Numbered from the stretch's first letter, positions 1 to 8,505 are shown. The stretch is 64,000 nt of DNA from Rhodovarius crocodyli (GCA_945901085.1 CAMDJV010000018.1:1-64000), one strand, 5' to 3'. Notes: generated by a model not told the origin, from the letters alone. Program-made: numbers and translations.

Positions 1-2
1 CC

Positions 3-194
3 CGCTCCAACCTGGTGGAGCAACTGCAGCGCCCCGATCGCCCGCGGCGAGGTCCCTATGCCCGCGCAGAGGACGACGAGGTCATTGCCGAGATCCGCGC
101 CATCACCGACGCCCGGCCCACCTACGGCTATCGCCGCGTCACCGCATTGGGTGCAGGCTTTCAACTGTGGCAGCGTCTGTACATGCAGTTTTAG
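3..194 (+). pseudogene. IS3-family transposase (OrfB) remnant, truncated at both ends
   Basis: The reading frame that enters from the left edge codes for a stretch with the IS3 OrfB signature around DARPTYGYRRVTAL (about positions 105-150), the region just before the DDE core. Homology stops at about 152, and the frame runs through unrelated residues to a TAG at 192-194. No DDE catalytic residues remain, so this is the inner part of a dead transposase; its 5' part lies outside the window. It may mark an old insertion or rearrangement point next to epmA. Confidence 0.7.
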
Positions 195-428
195 ACTGGG
201 TCTTTTGCAGCGGCAGCGGCGACGGCAGCAGACACTCAACGGAATCCGAGCGGCTCATCGCAAAGGCTTTACGAATTTGATGGGGCCACTCCAGATGGCC
301 GCGCGCGGTTGTTGACGTTAAGCTCAAGTGATATCTGAAGAGAGCGTGCGGTAAAGGAAACTCCACCCTCCCAGAGCCTCCCGCAAACGGCCGAAAGGCC
401 CTTTGATCCCGTTGCTTTGGGCGGCCCT
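195..428. other. Unassigned intergenic DNA
   Basis: Between the IS3 remnant and the 3' end of epmA I see no convincing gene. An open frame exists on the minus strand (139-453), but it matches nothing I recognise and overlaps the end of epmA. A short GGCC-gaaa-GGCC stem lies at 389-400 and might help end epmA transcription, but it has no T-run. The stretch may be further decayed mobile-element sequence. Confidence 0.4.
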
Positions 429-1445
429 CTAGGTGCCCTGCCAGGGCAGCCATTGCACGTCCGCTATTCGTCGCGCGCCAGAGACCAGCATCACCAAGCG
501 GTCCAGGCCTAAAGCTATGCCGGCGCAGGGCGGCATGCCCAGTTCAAGTGCTGCCAGGAAATCCTCATCCACCGGCCAGGCGGCGCCCGGGCCATGCACC
601 CGCACCCGCTCGGCCATATCAGCCTCCAGGCGCAGACGCTGCTCCTGCGGGTCGGTCAGTTCCTCAAAGGCATTGGCCAGTTCCATACCGCCGGCGAAGA
701 GCTCGAAGCGCAGCGCGGCGCGGGGATCGGCTGCATCACGCCTTGCCAGCGCCGCCTGCGGGCTGGGCCAATGGGTGAGGAAGCTGGGCTCGGCGGCCAG
801 GCGGGGCTCCACATGCTCCAGCAGCAGGCGGAAGAAGCCGCTTTCCCAATCCTCATCGGGCCGGACTTCCAGCCCGGCACTGGCCATGGCCGCTTGCAGC
901 GCTGCCGCGTCCCCCTGGCCGTCCGGCCGTACCGTGGCCAGGATATCGAGTCCGTTGCACCAGCGAAAAAACGCCTCCGCCATCGTGATCCGCCGAAATG
1001 GCGCGGCCGGGCAATCGGGCCAGACGGCGCGCAGATAGGCCTCAGCCTCATCCATCAGCCCGGCCATGGAGAGCCCGGGCCGGTACCATTCCAGCATGGT
1101 GAATTCCGGCGCGTGGCGGGCGGATAATTCGCCATTGCGCCAAACCCGGGCGATTTCGAAGACCGGCCCCACACCGCCGGCCAGCAAGCGCTTGATGGCC
1201 AGTTCGGGGCTGGTGCGCAGGAAGAGCCGCTGCTGCGCCCCGGCCCCCAGATGCGGCTCATAGGCGGTTTCGAAGGCCGCCAGATGCACCTCCGCCCCGG
1301 GGCTGGGCACCAAAGCGGGGGTTTCGATCTCGCTATAGCCGCGGGCGGAAAAATGCGCGCGGGTGGCGGCCAGAATACGGCTGCGCGCCGCCAGATAGGG
1401 CAGCCTTGCCGCCAAACGTTCGGGGTGCCATGCGGGAAGGGCCAT
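429..1445 (-). CDS. epmA: EF-P lysine lysyltransferase EpmA (lysyl-tRNA synthetase paralogue)
   Basis: Attaches (R)-beta-lysine to a conserved lysine of elongation factor P, which helps ribosomes through proline stretches. The 338-residue protein is a class II aminoacyl-tRNA synthetase core without the anticodon-binding domain of LysS, the hallmark of EpmA/GenX/PoxA. Motif 2 is visible in RTSPELAIKRLLAGG and FEIARVWRNGE, and motif 3 in GIALGLDRLVML near the C terminus. It is divergent from epmB with only 38 bp between starts, so the two share a promoter region and probably control. No efp or epmC is in the window. Confidence 0.93.
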   Translation of the reverse strand: MALPAWHPERLAARLPYLAARSRILAATRAHFSARGYSEIETPALVPSPGAEVHLAAFETAYEPHLGAGAQQRLFLRTSPELAIKRLLAGGVGPVFEIARVWRNGELSARHAPEFTMLEWYRPGLSMAGLMDEAEAYLRAVWPDCPAAPFRRITMAEAFFRWCNGLDILATVRPDGQGDAAALQAAMASAGLEVRPDEDWESGFFRLLLEHVEPRLAAEPSFLTHWPSPQAALARRDAADPRAALRFELFAGGMELANAFEELTDPQEQRLRLEADMAERVRVHGPGAAWPVDEDFLAALELGMPPCAGIALGLDRLVMLVSGARRIADVQWLPWQGT

Positions 1446-1483
1446 TGCGGCCCCTGCCCTAGCCCAGCTACTGCCAGCCCACC

Positions 1484-2452
1484 ATGGCCCTGCCCCAAAA
1501 AACCCTGCGCGATGCTGCGGCCCTGCTCGATGCCGGGCTGATCACCGCCGCGGCGCTGCCCGCGCTCAGCGCGCTGCAATCGCGCTATGCCATCGCTCTC
1601 ACGCCGGAGGTCCAGGCGCGAATCGCCTCGCCCGATGATCCTGTGGGCCGGCAATACATCCCTCATGCCGATGAGGCGCTCAGCCAGCCGCATGAAATGG
1701 CCGACCCCACCGCCGATGCCCCCTTCACGCCCATCAAGGGCGTGGTGCACCGCTACCCCGACCGCGCGCTGCTCAAGCCGCTGCTGGCCTGCCCGGTCTA
1801 TTGCCGGTTTTGTTTCCGGCGCGAACATGTCGGCCCCGATGGCGGTTTGCTGAACGAGGCGGAGCTTGAGGCTGCGCTGGGCTGGTTTGCAGCGCATCCG
1901 GAGGTGGGGGAGGTCATTCTCACCGGCGGCGACCCGCTGATGCTCTCGCCCCGGCGGCTGGCCCATATTCTGGGCCGGCTGGCAGCGCTGCCGCATATCC
2001 ACACCCTGCGCATCCATAGCCGCGTGCCGGTGGCCGAACCCAGCCGGATCACGCCCGAATTGCTGGCGGCGCTGCGGCTGGAGACGCCGCTTTATCTGTG
2101 CGTGCATGCCAATCACGCCCAGGAATTCGGCCCCGCTGCCGGGCCGGCGCTGCGGGCGCTGCATGGTGCGGGCGTGGTGTTGCTCGGCCAATCCGTGCTG
2201 CTGGCCGGGGTGAATGACAGCCTAGCGGCGTTGGAGGGGCTGTTGCGCACCATGTTGGCGCATCGCATCAAGCCCTATTATCTTCATGCGCTGGACGCCG
2301 CGCCGGGCACTGCGCGCTTTGCCGTGCCGGATGCGCGGGCGCTGGAATTGTTGCGCAGCCTGCGCGGGCGCGTCTCGGGCCTGGCCTGGCCGGTTTTCGT
2401 GCGTGAGACGGCGGGTGGGGCCGGCAAGCGGCCGCTGGGGCCGGCATGGTAG
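1484..2452 (+). CDS. epmB: EF-P beta-lysylation protein EpmB (lysine 2,3-aminomutase type)
   Basis: Radical-SAM, PLP-dependent aminomutase that turns (S)-alpha-lysine into (R)-beta-lysine for EpmA. The 322-residue protein has the radical-SAM cluster motif C103-x3-C107-x2-C110 in CPVYCRFCFRR, followed by GEVILTGGDPLML, typical of the KamA family. It is shorter than catabolic lysine 2,3-aminomutases (about 400 residues or more), as expected for EpmB. The divergent epmA gene supports the assignment. The TauE-like permease begins 25 bp downstream and may be cotranscribed. Confidence 0.93.
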   Translation: MALPQKTLRDAAALLDAGLITAAALPALSALQSRYAIALTPEVQARIASPDDPVGRQYIPHADEALSQPHEMADPTADAPFTPIKGVVHRYPDRALLKPLLACPVYCRFCFRREHVGPDGGLLNEAELEAALGWFAAHPEVGEVILTGGDPLMLSPRRLAHILGRLAALPHIHTLRIHSRVPVAEPSRITPELLAALRLETPLYLCVHANHAQEFGPAAGPALRALHGAGVVLLGQSVLLAGVNDSLAALEGLLRTMLAHRIKPYYLHALDAAPGTARFAVPDARALELLRSLRGRVSGLAWPVFVRETAGGAGKRPLGPAW

Positions 2453-2477
2453 CGGCGCTTACAGCGGGCCGGCGGGC

Positions 2478-3209
2478 GTGACCGAGGGCATCGCCATTGC
2501 CCTGATCTTCACCCTGGCCGGGCTGGTGAAGGGCGTGGTGGGTTTGGGGCTGCCCATCATCGCCATGGGTCTACTGGGGCTATGGCTGCACCCGCTGCAG
2601 GCTGCCTCGCTGCTGCTGGTGCCCAGCATCGTCACCAATATGGTGCAGATGGCGGGGCCGGGATTGCCCGGGCTGCTGCGCCAACTCGGCCCCATGCTGG
2701 CCGCCGTGGTGCTGGGCACATGCGCCGGCTGGTGGGCCTGGGGCGGGCTGGGTGGGCGGCTCGCGGGGCTGGGCCTGGGCTGCATGGTGGTGGCTTATGG
2801 ATTGCTGGGCGTCAGCGCCTTGCGGCTCAGCCTGTCACCGCGCGCCTCGGCCCGGCTGGCCATTCCAACCGGGTTGGTCACCGGAGTGATTACCGCCGGC
2901 ACCGGGATTTTCGTCATTCCGCTGGTGCCATGGCTGCAGGCCAGCGGCCTGCCGCAGGAGCGTTTGGTACAGGCGATGGGTGTCTCGCTGCTGGTCTCGG
3001 CGCTGTCGCTCGCCTTGGTGATCGGCGGTTCTGGGCATTTGGGTCTGGCGGAGCTTGGTGGCTCAGCCCTCGCCTTGCTGCCGGCGCTGCTGGGCCAGGC
3101 GCTGGGCAGCATGCTGCGGCAGCGGCTGAATGAGGCGCTGTTCCGGCGCTGTTTTTTCGCCGCGCTGGTGCTGCTGGGGGTGCATTTGGTCTGGCAGGCC
3201 TGGCCCTGA
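2478..3209 (+). CDS. TauE/SafE-family membrane permease
   Basis: Probable anion exporter or permease of the sulfite/organosulfonate TauE/SafE family in the inner membrane. I use the GTG at 2478 because residues upstream in this frame are only a shadow of epmB. This gives 243 residues with about seven to eight hydrophobic helices. The N-terminal helix GLVKGVVGLGLPIIAMGLLG and the internal repeat TGLVTGVITAGTGIFVIPLV are the two-fold repeated signature of the family. The substrate cannot be read from sequence. A CCCAGCC/GGCTGGG inverted repeat at 3228-3243, just after the stop, may end transcription. Confidence 0.82.
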   Translation: MTEGIAIALIFTLAGLVKGVVGLGLPIIAMGLLGLWLHPLQAASLLLVPSIVTNMVQMAGPGLPGLLRQLGPMLAAVVLGTCAGWWAWGGLGGRLAGLGLGCMVVAYGLLGVSALRLSLSPRASARLAIPTGLVTGVITAGTGIFVIPLVPWLQASGLPQERLVQAMGVSLLVSALSLALVIGGSGHLGLAELGGSALALLPALLGQALGSMLRQRLNEALFRRCFFAALVLLGVHLVWQAWP

Positions 3210-3333
3210 GGCGGGCGAGGCTGGATGCCCAGCCCAGGCTGGGTTCACGCCGCGTGGTCCAGCCATTGTTGAGAGAATAAAGCAGCGTTTATGGCGGTTC
3301 CGCCGCAACGCATCATGCTCCATCCTGCCAGCA

Positions 3334-4782
3334 TTACCCCTGCGCGTCGGGGCTGAGCACTATGCAGGGGCCGCGCACCCGGCCACAGGCCTGTTGCGCG
3401 CCGCCTTGCGTCATGCCCACGACGCGGGCGCGATAAAGGGTGGAGCGGCCAACGCGGACCGGCTGCACCTGCACCCGCCCGCCGCCGACCGCATCCGCGG
3501 CGCTGCGCGCCTGGCGCTCATCGGAGAAGGCCCCCACCTGCACCGCCCAGCTTGAGCTGGTATTCGCCACAACTGGGCGAATCTCCGGCGACAGGCTGGC
3601 GGCCTGGGCCGAACCGATCAGGCCAAAGCGGCGAGGCGATGATGCAGCGGCAAGGTTAGGGCCATTCGCCCGGGCCGGGCTCGGCGTATAGACAGGCCGG
3701 GCGAGCGGGCCGGTGGGAGAATTGGCCATGGCCTGCCGGTTGGCGCTCTCGGCTAGGGCGGCTGCACCCTCGGGCGTGCTGCCATCGGCGATGGGCTCCA
3801 TGGCGGCGGCGATCACCCGCCGCTCCGCCGGCGGCTGGTCGTAGCCAGCCAGAGAGGTGCCAGATTGCCCTGTGCCGACCTGCGCTGTGCCGACCTGCGC
3901 TGTGCCAACCTGCGCTGTGCCGGCGCGCGCCGCGCTCTCTGCCATCGCCTGCTGGCCGCCAGGGGTGGAGCCATCGGCGATGGGCTCCATCGCCACCACC
4001 CCGCCGCTGGCCAAGGCAACCGGGCGGGCCATGGCGGGGGCCGTGGCTCGGGCTGCGGTGAGGATCGGCGTTGCCGGCTCAGGGTCTGGCAGGCGGGCAT
4101 AGCGGGCATTCTGTTCGCGCAGGTCACGCTGCTCCTGCAGGGCCATCATTGTGGCACTGTCCATCCTACGCGGGCCCGGCGGCACGCGCACCGGGAGTTC
4201 AGCAGCGGCATAGACCTCTGGCGGCGCGCGGCGCACTGGGCTGGCCCGCAGCACGCCCGGGCCAATGCGCGCCACATAGTTGCGCGTTTCATTGGGCAGG
4301 CCGGAGCGGTTATAGAGGTAATTCTCAAGCCGGCGCGGGCCAGCATTATAGGCCGCAAGGAAGGCGGGCGAGCCGAAGAGATCATACATCTCACGCAGAT
4401 AGGCTGTGCCAGCCATGATGCTGTCATAGGGATGATAAGGATCATCGCCCAGGGCGTAGCGCGACTGGAGTTCCCGATAGGTGCCGGGCATAACCTGCAT
4501 CAGCCCCATGGCGCCGACAGGGCTGGTGGCGGTGGCCCTTCCGCCGGATTCCTGGCGCATCACTTCCCGGATCCAGCGATCGGGCACATCGAAACGGCGC
4601 GACGCTTCGCGGATATAGGGCCCCCAAGGGTCAGAAGGCGGGCCTGGAGGGTCATAGCTGCGTGCGGCGCTGTTATGGGCCGCCGTGGGCCCCGGCCGCC
4701 CGGCATTGCCACCGCAGGCAGCCAAACCGCACAGCAAAGCGACGGCAAAGGCCGAGCGCATCACGCCGGAAGCAACAAACAT
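3334..4782 (-). CDS. Lytic transglycosylase (SLT) lipoprotein with C-terminal SPOR domain
   Basis: Cleaves peptidoglycan glycan strands; the SPOR domain should direct it to denuded septal peptidoglycan. I chose the ATG at 4782 because a GGGAG site precedes it and it gives a clean lipoprotein signal (lipobox LAAC, Cys23). The SLT domain (about residues 55-165) has catalytic Glu78 in RQESGG, then GAMGLMQVMPGT and AYNAGP. A long low-complexity linker follows, holding two copies of a block starting AMEPIADGSTP and a TAQVG pentapeptide array. The SPOR domain begins at SSWAVQVGAFSDE near the C terminus. An ATG at 4905 would add 41 residues ahead of the signal and is unlikely. Confidence 0.9.
   Translation of the reverse strand: MFVASGVMRSAFAVALLCGLAACGGNAGRPGPTAAHNSAARSYDPPGPPSDPWGPYIREASRRFDVPDRWIREVMRQESGGRATATSPVGAMGLMQVMPGTYRELQSRYALGDDPYHPYDSIMAGTAYLREMYDLFGSPAFLAAYNAGPRRLENYLYNRSGLPNETRNYVARIGPGVLRASPVRRAPPEVYAAAELPVRVPPGPRRMDSATMMALQEQRDLREQNARYARLPDPEPATPILTAARATAPAMARPVALASGGVVAMEPIADGSTPGGQQAMAESAARAGTAQVGTAQVGTAQVGTGQSGTSLAGYDQPPAERRVIAAAMEPIADGSTPEGAAALAESANRQAMANSPTGPLARPVYTPSPARANGPNLAAASSPRRFGLIGSAQAASLSPEIRPVVANTSSSWAVQVGAFSDERQARSAADAVGGGRVQVQPVRVGRSTLYRARVVGMTQGGAQQACGRVRGPCIVLSPDAQG
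3871..3930 (-). repeat. 15-bp tandem repeat inside the transglycosylase linker
   Basis: Four head-to-tail 15-base units; the first three start TGTGCC and end CTGCGC and are nearly identical, the fourth (3916-3930) is degenerate. The unit keeps frame and codes for TAQVG. It lies between two copies of the AMEPIADGSTP block, so copy number could change without breaking the protein. Confidence 0.85.
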
Positions 4783-4918
4783 CCCCACACTCCCCTGGCC
4801 GCTGCCCTGATAGCGCGAACCCACCCCCATGGGAACGCCGGACAGCAGGCACCACTCGGATAAACGCGCAGCAGAGGGCGTTATACAGAATCTCGCCCCT
4901 GGCATGCAACATTTGGAA

Positions 4919-5830
4919 TTAATCTGGACGCTTTTTCTCGGCGGCGAGTTCTAGCGCGCGGGCATAGACAGATTTTCGCGGCAGGCCATGGGCCAGCGCC
5001 ACGCTGGCGGCGGCATCGCGCAGGCTCATGGCGGCCATCGCCACCGCCAGCGCATCATCGAGGCTGGCCTGGCCCATTGCCTCGTTGGGGGCGGGCCCCA
5101 CCAGCAAGACCACCTCCCCGCGCGGCGGGTCGTCCAGCGCCCCTTGGGCGAGCACGGCCAGAGAACCGCGCCGCACTTCCTCGAAACGCTTGGTCAATTC
5201 GCGCGCCAGGGCGGCGGGGCGGGTTTCGCCCAGCGATGCCGCCAGGGCGGCGAGGGTTTCGGCGGCGCGATGCGGCGCCTCATAGAAGACCAGCGTGGCG
5301 GATAGGCCTGCCTGCTCCATGGCCTTGAAACGCGCCAATTCGGCGTCCCTCGCACCCGCTTTCGCCGGCAGAAAGCCCACGAACATGAAGGGATGCGGCG
5401 GTAGGCCGGAGAGAATCAGCGCCAGCACAGCCGCATTGGCGCCTGGAATGCCATGCACCGGAACGCCGGCCGCAATGGCGGCACGCACCAGGCGAAAGCC
5501 GGGGTCGCTCATCAGAGGCGTGCCGGCATCGCTCACCAGCACCAAGGCCGCACCATCACGCAGCCGGGCCAGCAAGCCCGGCAATTGTGCCTCCTCATTG
5601 TGATCATGCAGTGGCCAAAGCGTTATGGAAATGCCATGTCTTGCGAGCAGCTTAGAGGTTACCCTGGTGTCCTCGCACAGCACGGCATCCGCCCCCGCCA
5701 GGGCGGCCAGTGCGCGTGGTGAGATATCGTCAAGGTTGCCAATCGGCGTCGCCACCAGGGTCAGCCCCGGTTGGGGGCCTGGTGGGGGCGAAATGCCGGC
5801 GGCAGGGAGATTGGTGGATGCGTCTTGCAT
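4919..5830 (-). CDS. rsmI: 16S rRNA (cytidine-1402-2'-O)-methyltransferase RsmI
   Basis: Methylates the ribose of C1402 in the 16S rRNA P site. The protein belongs to the tetrapyrrole-methylase-fold SAM family: the signature LTLVATPIGNLDDIS opens the domain, followed by CEDTRVTSKLL, LVSDAGTPLMSDPG and VHGIPGANAAVLAL. With ATG 5830 it has 303 residues; an upstream ATG at 5902 would add 24 residues lying across the neighbour. The gene is head-to-head with the LpoA-like gene, and the two predicted starts overlap by 13 bp. The same pairing (yraL divergent from yraM/lpoA) is known in E. coli. Confidence 0.93.
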   Translation of the reverse strand: MQDASTNLPAAGISPPPGPQPGLTLVATPIGNLDDISPRALAALAGADAVLCEDTRVTSKLLARHGISITLWPLHDHNEEAQLPGLLARLRDGAALVLVSDAGTPLMSDPGFRLVRAAIAAGVPVHGIPGANAAVLALILSGLPPHPFMFVGFLPAKAGARDAELARFKAMEQAGLSATLVFYEAPHRAAETLAALAASLGETRPAALARELTKRFEEVRRGSLAVLAQGALDDPPRGEVVLLVGPAPNEAMGQASLDDALAVAMAAMSLRDAAASVALAHGLPRKSVYARALELAAEKKRPD

Positions 5831-6975
5831 GGGTGATGGCAGTGTTGGCCCTGATCGGCTGTGCACCGCAAGTGCGACAGCAGGCCGCGAGGCCGCGGGC
5901 ACCCGCAGCCCAGGCCTGGCAGGCGCCGGTGATGGCGCCGCCGGCCGCGGCTGCGGCGGTGGCGCGCCAGCGCGTGGGCCTGCTGCTGCCGCTCTCCGGG
6001 CCCAATGCGGCGCTGGGGCATTCCATGCTCAATGCCGCGCAATTGGCGCTGTTCGACCAAAGCGACACGATGATTGAATTCCTGCCGCGTGACACCCGCA
6101 GCTCCGCCGCGGGGGCCTTGGAGGCCGCGCGGGCAGCGATTGGCGATGGCGCGGGCGTGCTGATCGGCCCTCTCACCCTGGGAGAGACCGCAGCCGCCGC
6201 GGGCCCGGCCCAGGCCGCCTCGGTACCCATGCTCTCCTTCACCAGCGATGAAAGCCAGGCAGGCAATGGCGTGTGGGTGCTGGGCGTGACCCCGGCGCAG
6301 GTCGCGCGTCGCCTGGCCAGTGTCGCGGTCTCGGGCGGGCAGCGCCGCATCGGCCTGCTCGGCGCCGATGATGAATTTGGCCGCCGGCTGGTGGCGGCGC
6401 TGCGCAGCATTCTGGCCGAGGCGGGGCTGCCGGCACCGGTGGTGATGCTCACCCGGCCCGGCTCAGATGCAGGCCAAAATGGCCGGGATTTCACCGCCCG
6501 CCTAGCCGCGGAGGGCGGGGTGGATGCGCTGATCCTGTCCCAGGCCGGCACGGCGGCGCGGCAGGCCGTCCAGGGGCTGGTGGCGGCGGGGCTCGCACCC
6601 ATGCCGCGGCTGTTTGGCACCCATCTCTGGGCAGGCGATGGCCAGATTGCGCAGGAGAGCGTGCTGGCGGGCGCTGGCTTCACCGGGCCCGATCCCGCTG
6701 CGCGCAACAGCTTTGACAACCGCTTCTTGGAGAATTTTGGCGAAAGGCCCGCCCGCCTTGCCGGCACAGCCTATGATGCGGCGGCCCTTGCAGCCCGTGC
6801 TGCGCGCGAGGGGGGCCGCGCCTTGCCCATTGGCATGGCGTTTCAGGGTGCCGATGGGCCGATCCGATTGATGGCAGATGGCGTGCTGGGGCGCGGCTTG
6901 GCCATTCTCGAATTCCAGAACGGGCAGGCCGTGCTGCGAGACGCAGCGCCGATTCCCGGCGGGCCGGGCAGCTGA
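5818..6975 (+). CDS. LpoA/LppC-like penicillin-binding protein activator (lipoprotein)
   Basis: Predicted periplasmic lipoprotein with a type I periplasmic-binding fold, as in the C-terminal part of LpoA (YraM), which activates a peptidoglycan synthase. ATG 5818 gives a lipoprotein signal, MRLAWVMAVLALIGCAPQ, with Cys15. The fold starts with RQRVGLLLPLSGPNAALG and continues with GVLIGPLTLGETAAAA and MLSFTSDES. At 385 residues it lacks the N-terminal helical domain of E. coli LpoA, as is usual in Alphaproteobacteria. yraN, which often follows, is absent. The stop overlaps the start of the kinase gene by one base, so the two are probably translationally coupled. Confidence 0.82.
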   Translation: MRLAWVMAVLALIGCAPQVRQQAARPRAPAAQAWQAPVMAPPAAAAAVARQRVGLLLPLSGPNAALGHSMLNAAQLALFDQSDTMIEFLPRDTRSSAAGALEAARAAIGDGAGVLIGPLTLGETAAAAGPAQAASVPMLSFTSDESQAGNGVWVLGVTPAQVARRLASVAVSGGQRRIGLLGADDEFGRRLVAALRSILAEAGLPAPVVMLTRPGSDAGQNGRDFTARLAAEGGVDALILSQAGTAARQAVQGLVAAGLAPMPRLFGTHLWAGDGQIAQESVLAGAGFTGPDPAARNSFDNRFLENFGERPARLAGTAYDAAALAARAAREGGRALPIGMAFQGADGPIRLMADGVLGRGLAILEFQNGQAVLRDAAPIPGGPGS

Positions 6976-8348
6976 TGCCCCCGCTGGGCCGCCTGCTGCG
7001 CACCGCCCTTATTCTCGGTGCGGTGCCCCTGCTGGTGCAGCTGGTGCTGTTGCTGACCGAGGAGGTTTCCACCCGCAGCGCCATTTTGGCCATGCTGGCC
7101 GTCTCCCTGATGGCTTTGGGCCTGGCCTGGTTCTGGCTGGTGAATATGGCCCGGCTCTCCGCGGCGCTGCAGGCGGCGGCGGCGGATGATGATGCATTCT
7201 CCCGCCCCTTCCGCACCCCCCGCCTGCCGGCGGTGGCGGATATCGAGGAGGCGCTGACACGCCTCGCCCGCAGCCTGCAGGCCCGCAGCGCCCTGGTTGG
7301 CCGGTTGCGCGCGGCCGATGAGGCCATTGTCGAAAACCTGCCGGACCCGCTGCTGGTGCTGGCGGAGGATCGCTCGGCGCTGCGCGCCAATCGCGCGGCA
7401 CGGCAGCTTTTTGGCCTCAAATCGGGCGCGGGGGGGGATCTGGCGGCGCTGCTGCGCCACCCGGCCCTGTCAGGGGCGGTGGAGCGGGCCTTGGCCGAGC
7501 AAACGGCACAGGGGACGGATTTGCACCTGCCCGTGCCCGTCGCCCGCGAGTTGCACGCCCAGGCTATCCCGATGAACCCGCCGCTCGCCGATGGCGGCCG
7601 GGTGGTGGTCGTGCTCTCCGACCGCAGCCAGATGCGCGCTGTCGAGCGCATGCGGGCAGATTTTGTCGCCAATGCCAGCCATGAATTGCGCACGCCACTC
7701 GCCAGCCTGATCGGTTTCATTGAGACCCTGCGCGGCCCGGCGCAGGATGATGCGGAGGCGCGCGAGCGCTTTCTGGGCATCATGGCCACGCAGGGTGAGC
7801 GGATGCGCATGCTCATCGATGACCTGCTGAGCCTCTCGCGCATCGAATTGTCGGAACATCAGCCGCCGCAGGGCGAGACCGATGTGGCTGAATTGCTGCG
7901 GGCCGAGGCGGTGGCGCTGGAGCCCCTGGCGAAGGGCACGCGCATCGAGATTGCCGCACCGCCCAGCCTTCTGGCCAGCCCCGCCGATACCGAGCAATTG
8001 GCGCAGGTGCTGCGCAATCTGCTGGAGAACGCCCTGCGCCACGGCAAAACCGAGGGTCTGGTGCGCGCGAGCCTCACGCGGGTGACCGGCGGCGGGCCGC
8101 GCCTTCCCAACCGGCCGGGCATCCTGCTCGCCATCTCCGATGATGGCCCGGGCATTCCGCGCGAGCATATTCCGCGCCTGACCGAACGCTTCTACCGGGT
8201 GGAGCAGGGCCGCGGCCGCGGCACCGGCGGCACGGGCCTCGGCCTTGCCATCGTCAAGCACATCGTCAATCGCCACCGCGGCCAACTCATCATCGAGAGT
8301 GAGCCGGGGCAAGGCGCCACCTTCAAAGTGTGGCTGCCGGGGGATTAG
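6975..8348 (+). CDS. PhoR-type sensor histidine kinase
   Basis: Inner-membrane sensor kinase of 457 residues. Two hydrophobic helices at the N terminus (about residues 9-28 and 36-57) are joined by a very short loop, so little of it faces the periplasm. A PAS-like region (about 110-215) precedes the HisKA domain with phospho-acceptor His236 in ASHELRTPLASL. The HATPase domain shows N (NLLENALRHG), G1 (DDGPGIP) and G2 (GTGLGLAIV) boxes. This layout matches PhoR of phosphate control, but no phoB or pst gene is adjacent, so a phosphate role is inferred from architecture only. Its start overlaps the preceding stop. Confidence 0.85.
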   Translation: MPPLGRLLRTALILGAVPLLVQLVLLLTEEVSTRSAILAMLAVSLMALGLAWFWLVNMARLSAALQAAAADDDAFSRPFRTPRLPAVADIEEALTRLARSLQARSALVGRLRAADEAIVENLPDPLLVLAEDRSALRANRAARQLFGLKSGAGGDLAALLRHPALSGAVERALAEQTAQGTDLHLPVPVARELHAQAIPMNPPLADGGRVVVVLSDRSQMRAVERMRADFVANASHELRTPLASLIGFIETLRGPAQDDAEARERFLGIMATQGERMRMLIDDLLSLSRIELSEHQPPQGETDVAELLRAEAVALEPLAKGTRIEIAAPPSLLASPADTEQLAQVLRNLLENALRHGKTEGLVRASLTRVTGGGPRLPNRPGILLAISDDGPGIPREHIPRLTERFYRVEQGRGRGTGGTGLGLAIVKHIVNRHRGQLIIESEPGQGATFKVWLPGD

Positions 8349-8349
8349 A

Positions 8350-8505
8350 GCATTTTCAAGCCTTGCGGCTTCGCAAGGCGACTGGGAAAATGCGGCAAAA
8401 CAAAGGCTAGAGCCTGCTTCCTTCGCCACGGCTCACTGCACAGGCTCTAAACTTTTGTTTGTCGCGCATGTTTATCCGCTCAAACGATTCCGTTTGAACG
8501 GATAA
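8350..8505. repeat. Intergenic element with three consecutive hairpins
   Basis: The gap after the kinase gene is built from palindromes. First, GCATTTTC (8350-8357) pairs with 8386-8393 around an inner perfect stem GCCTTGCG (8360-8367) / CGCAAGGC (8372-8379) with a 4-base loop. Second, a 9-bp inverted repeat TAGAGCCTG (8408-8416) pairs with 8441-8449. Third, 15-base arms at 8472-8486 and 8491-8505 match at 14 positions around the loop ATTC. There is no T-run, so it looks more like a REP- or MITE-like dispersed element than a plain terminator. Whether it recurs in the genome cannot be tested here. Confidence 0.7.

Noticed and set aside
139-453. Possible 104-residue minus-strand gene between the IS3 remnant and epmA
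   Set aside because: It overlaps the 3' end of epmA, has no ribosome-binding site and no recognisable domain.
1055-2191. Long minus-strand frame antisense to epmB
   Set aside because: Shadow of a high-GC gene; epmB on the plus strand has the radical-SAM cysteines.
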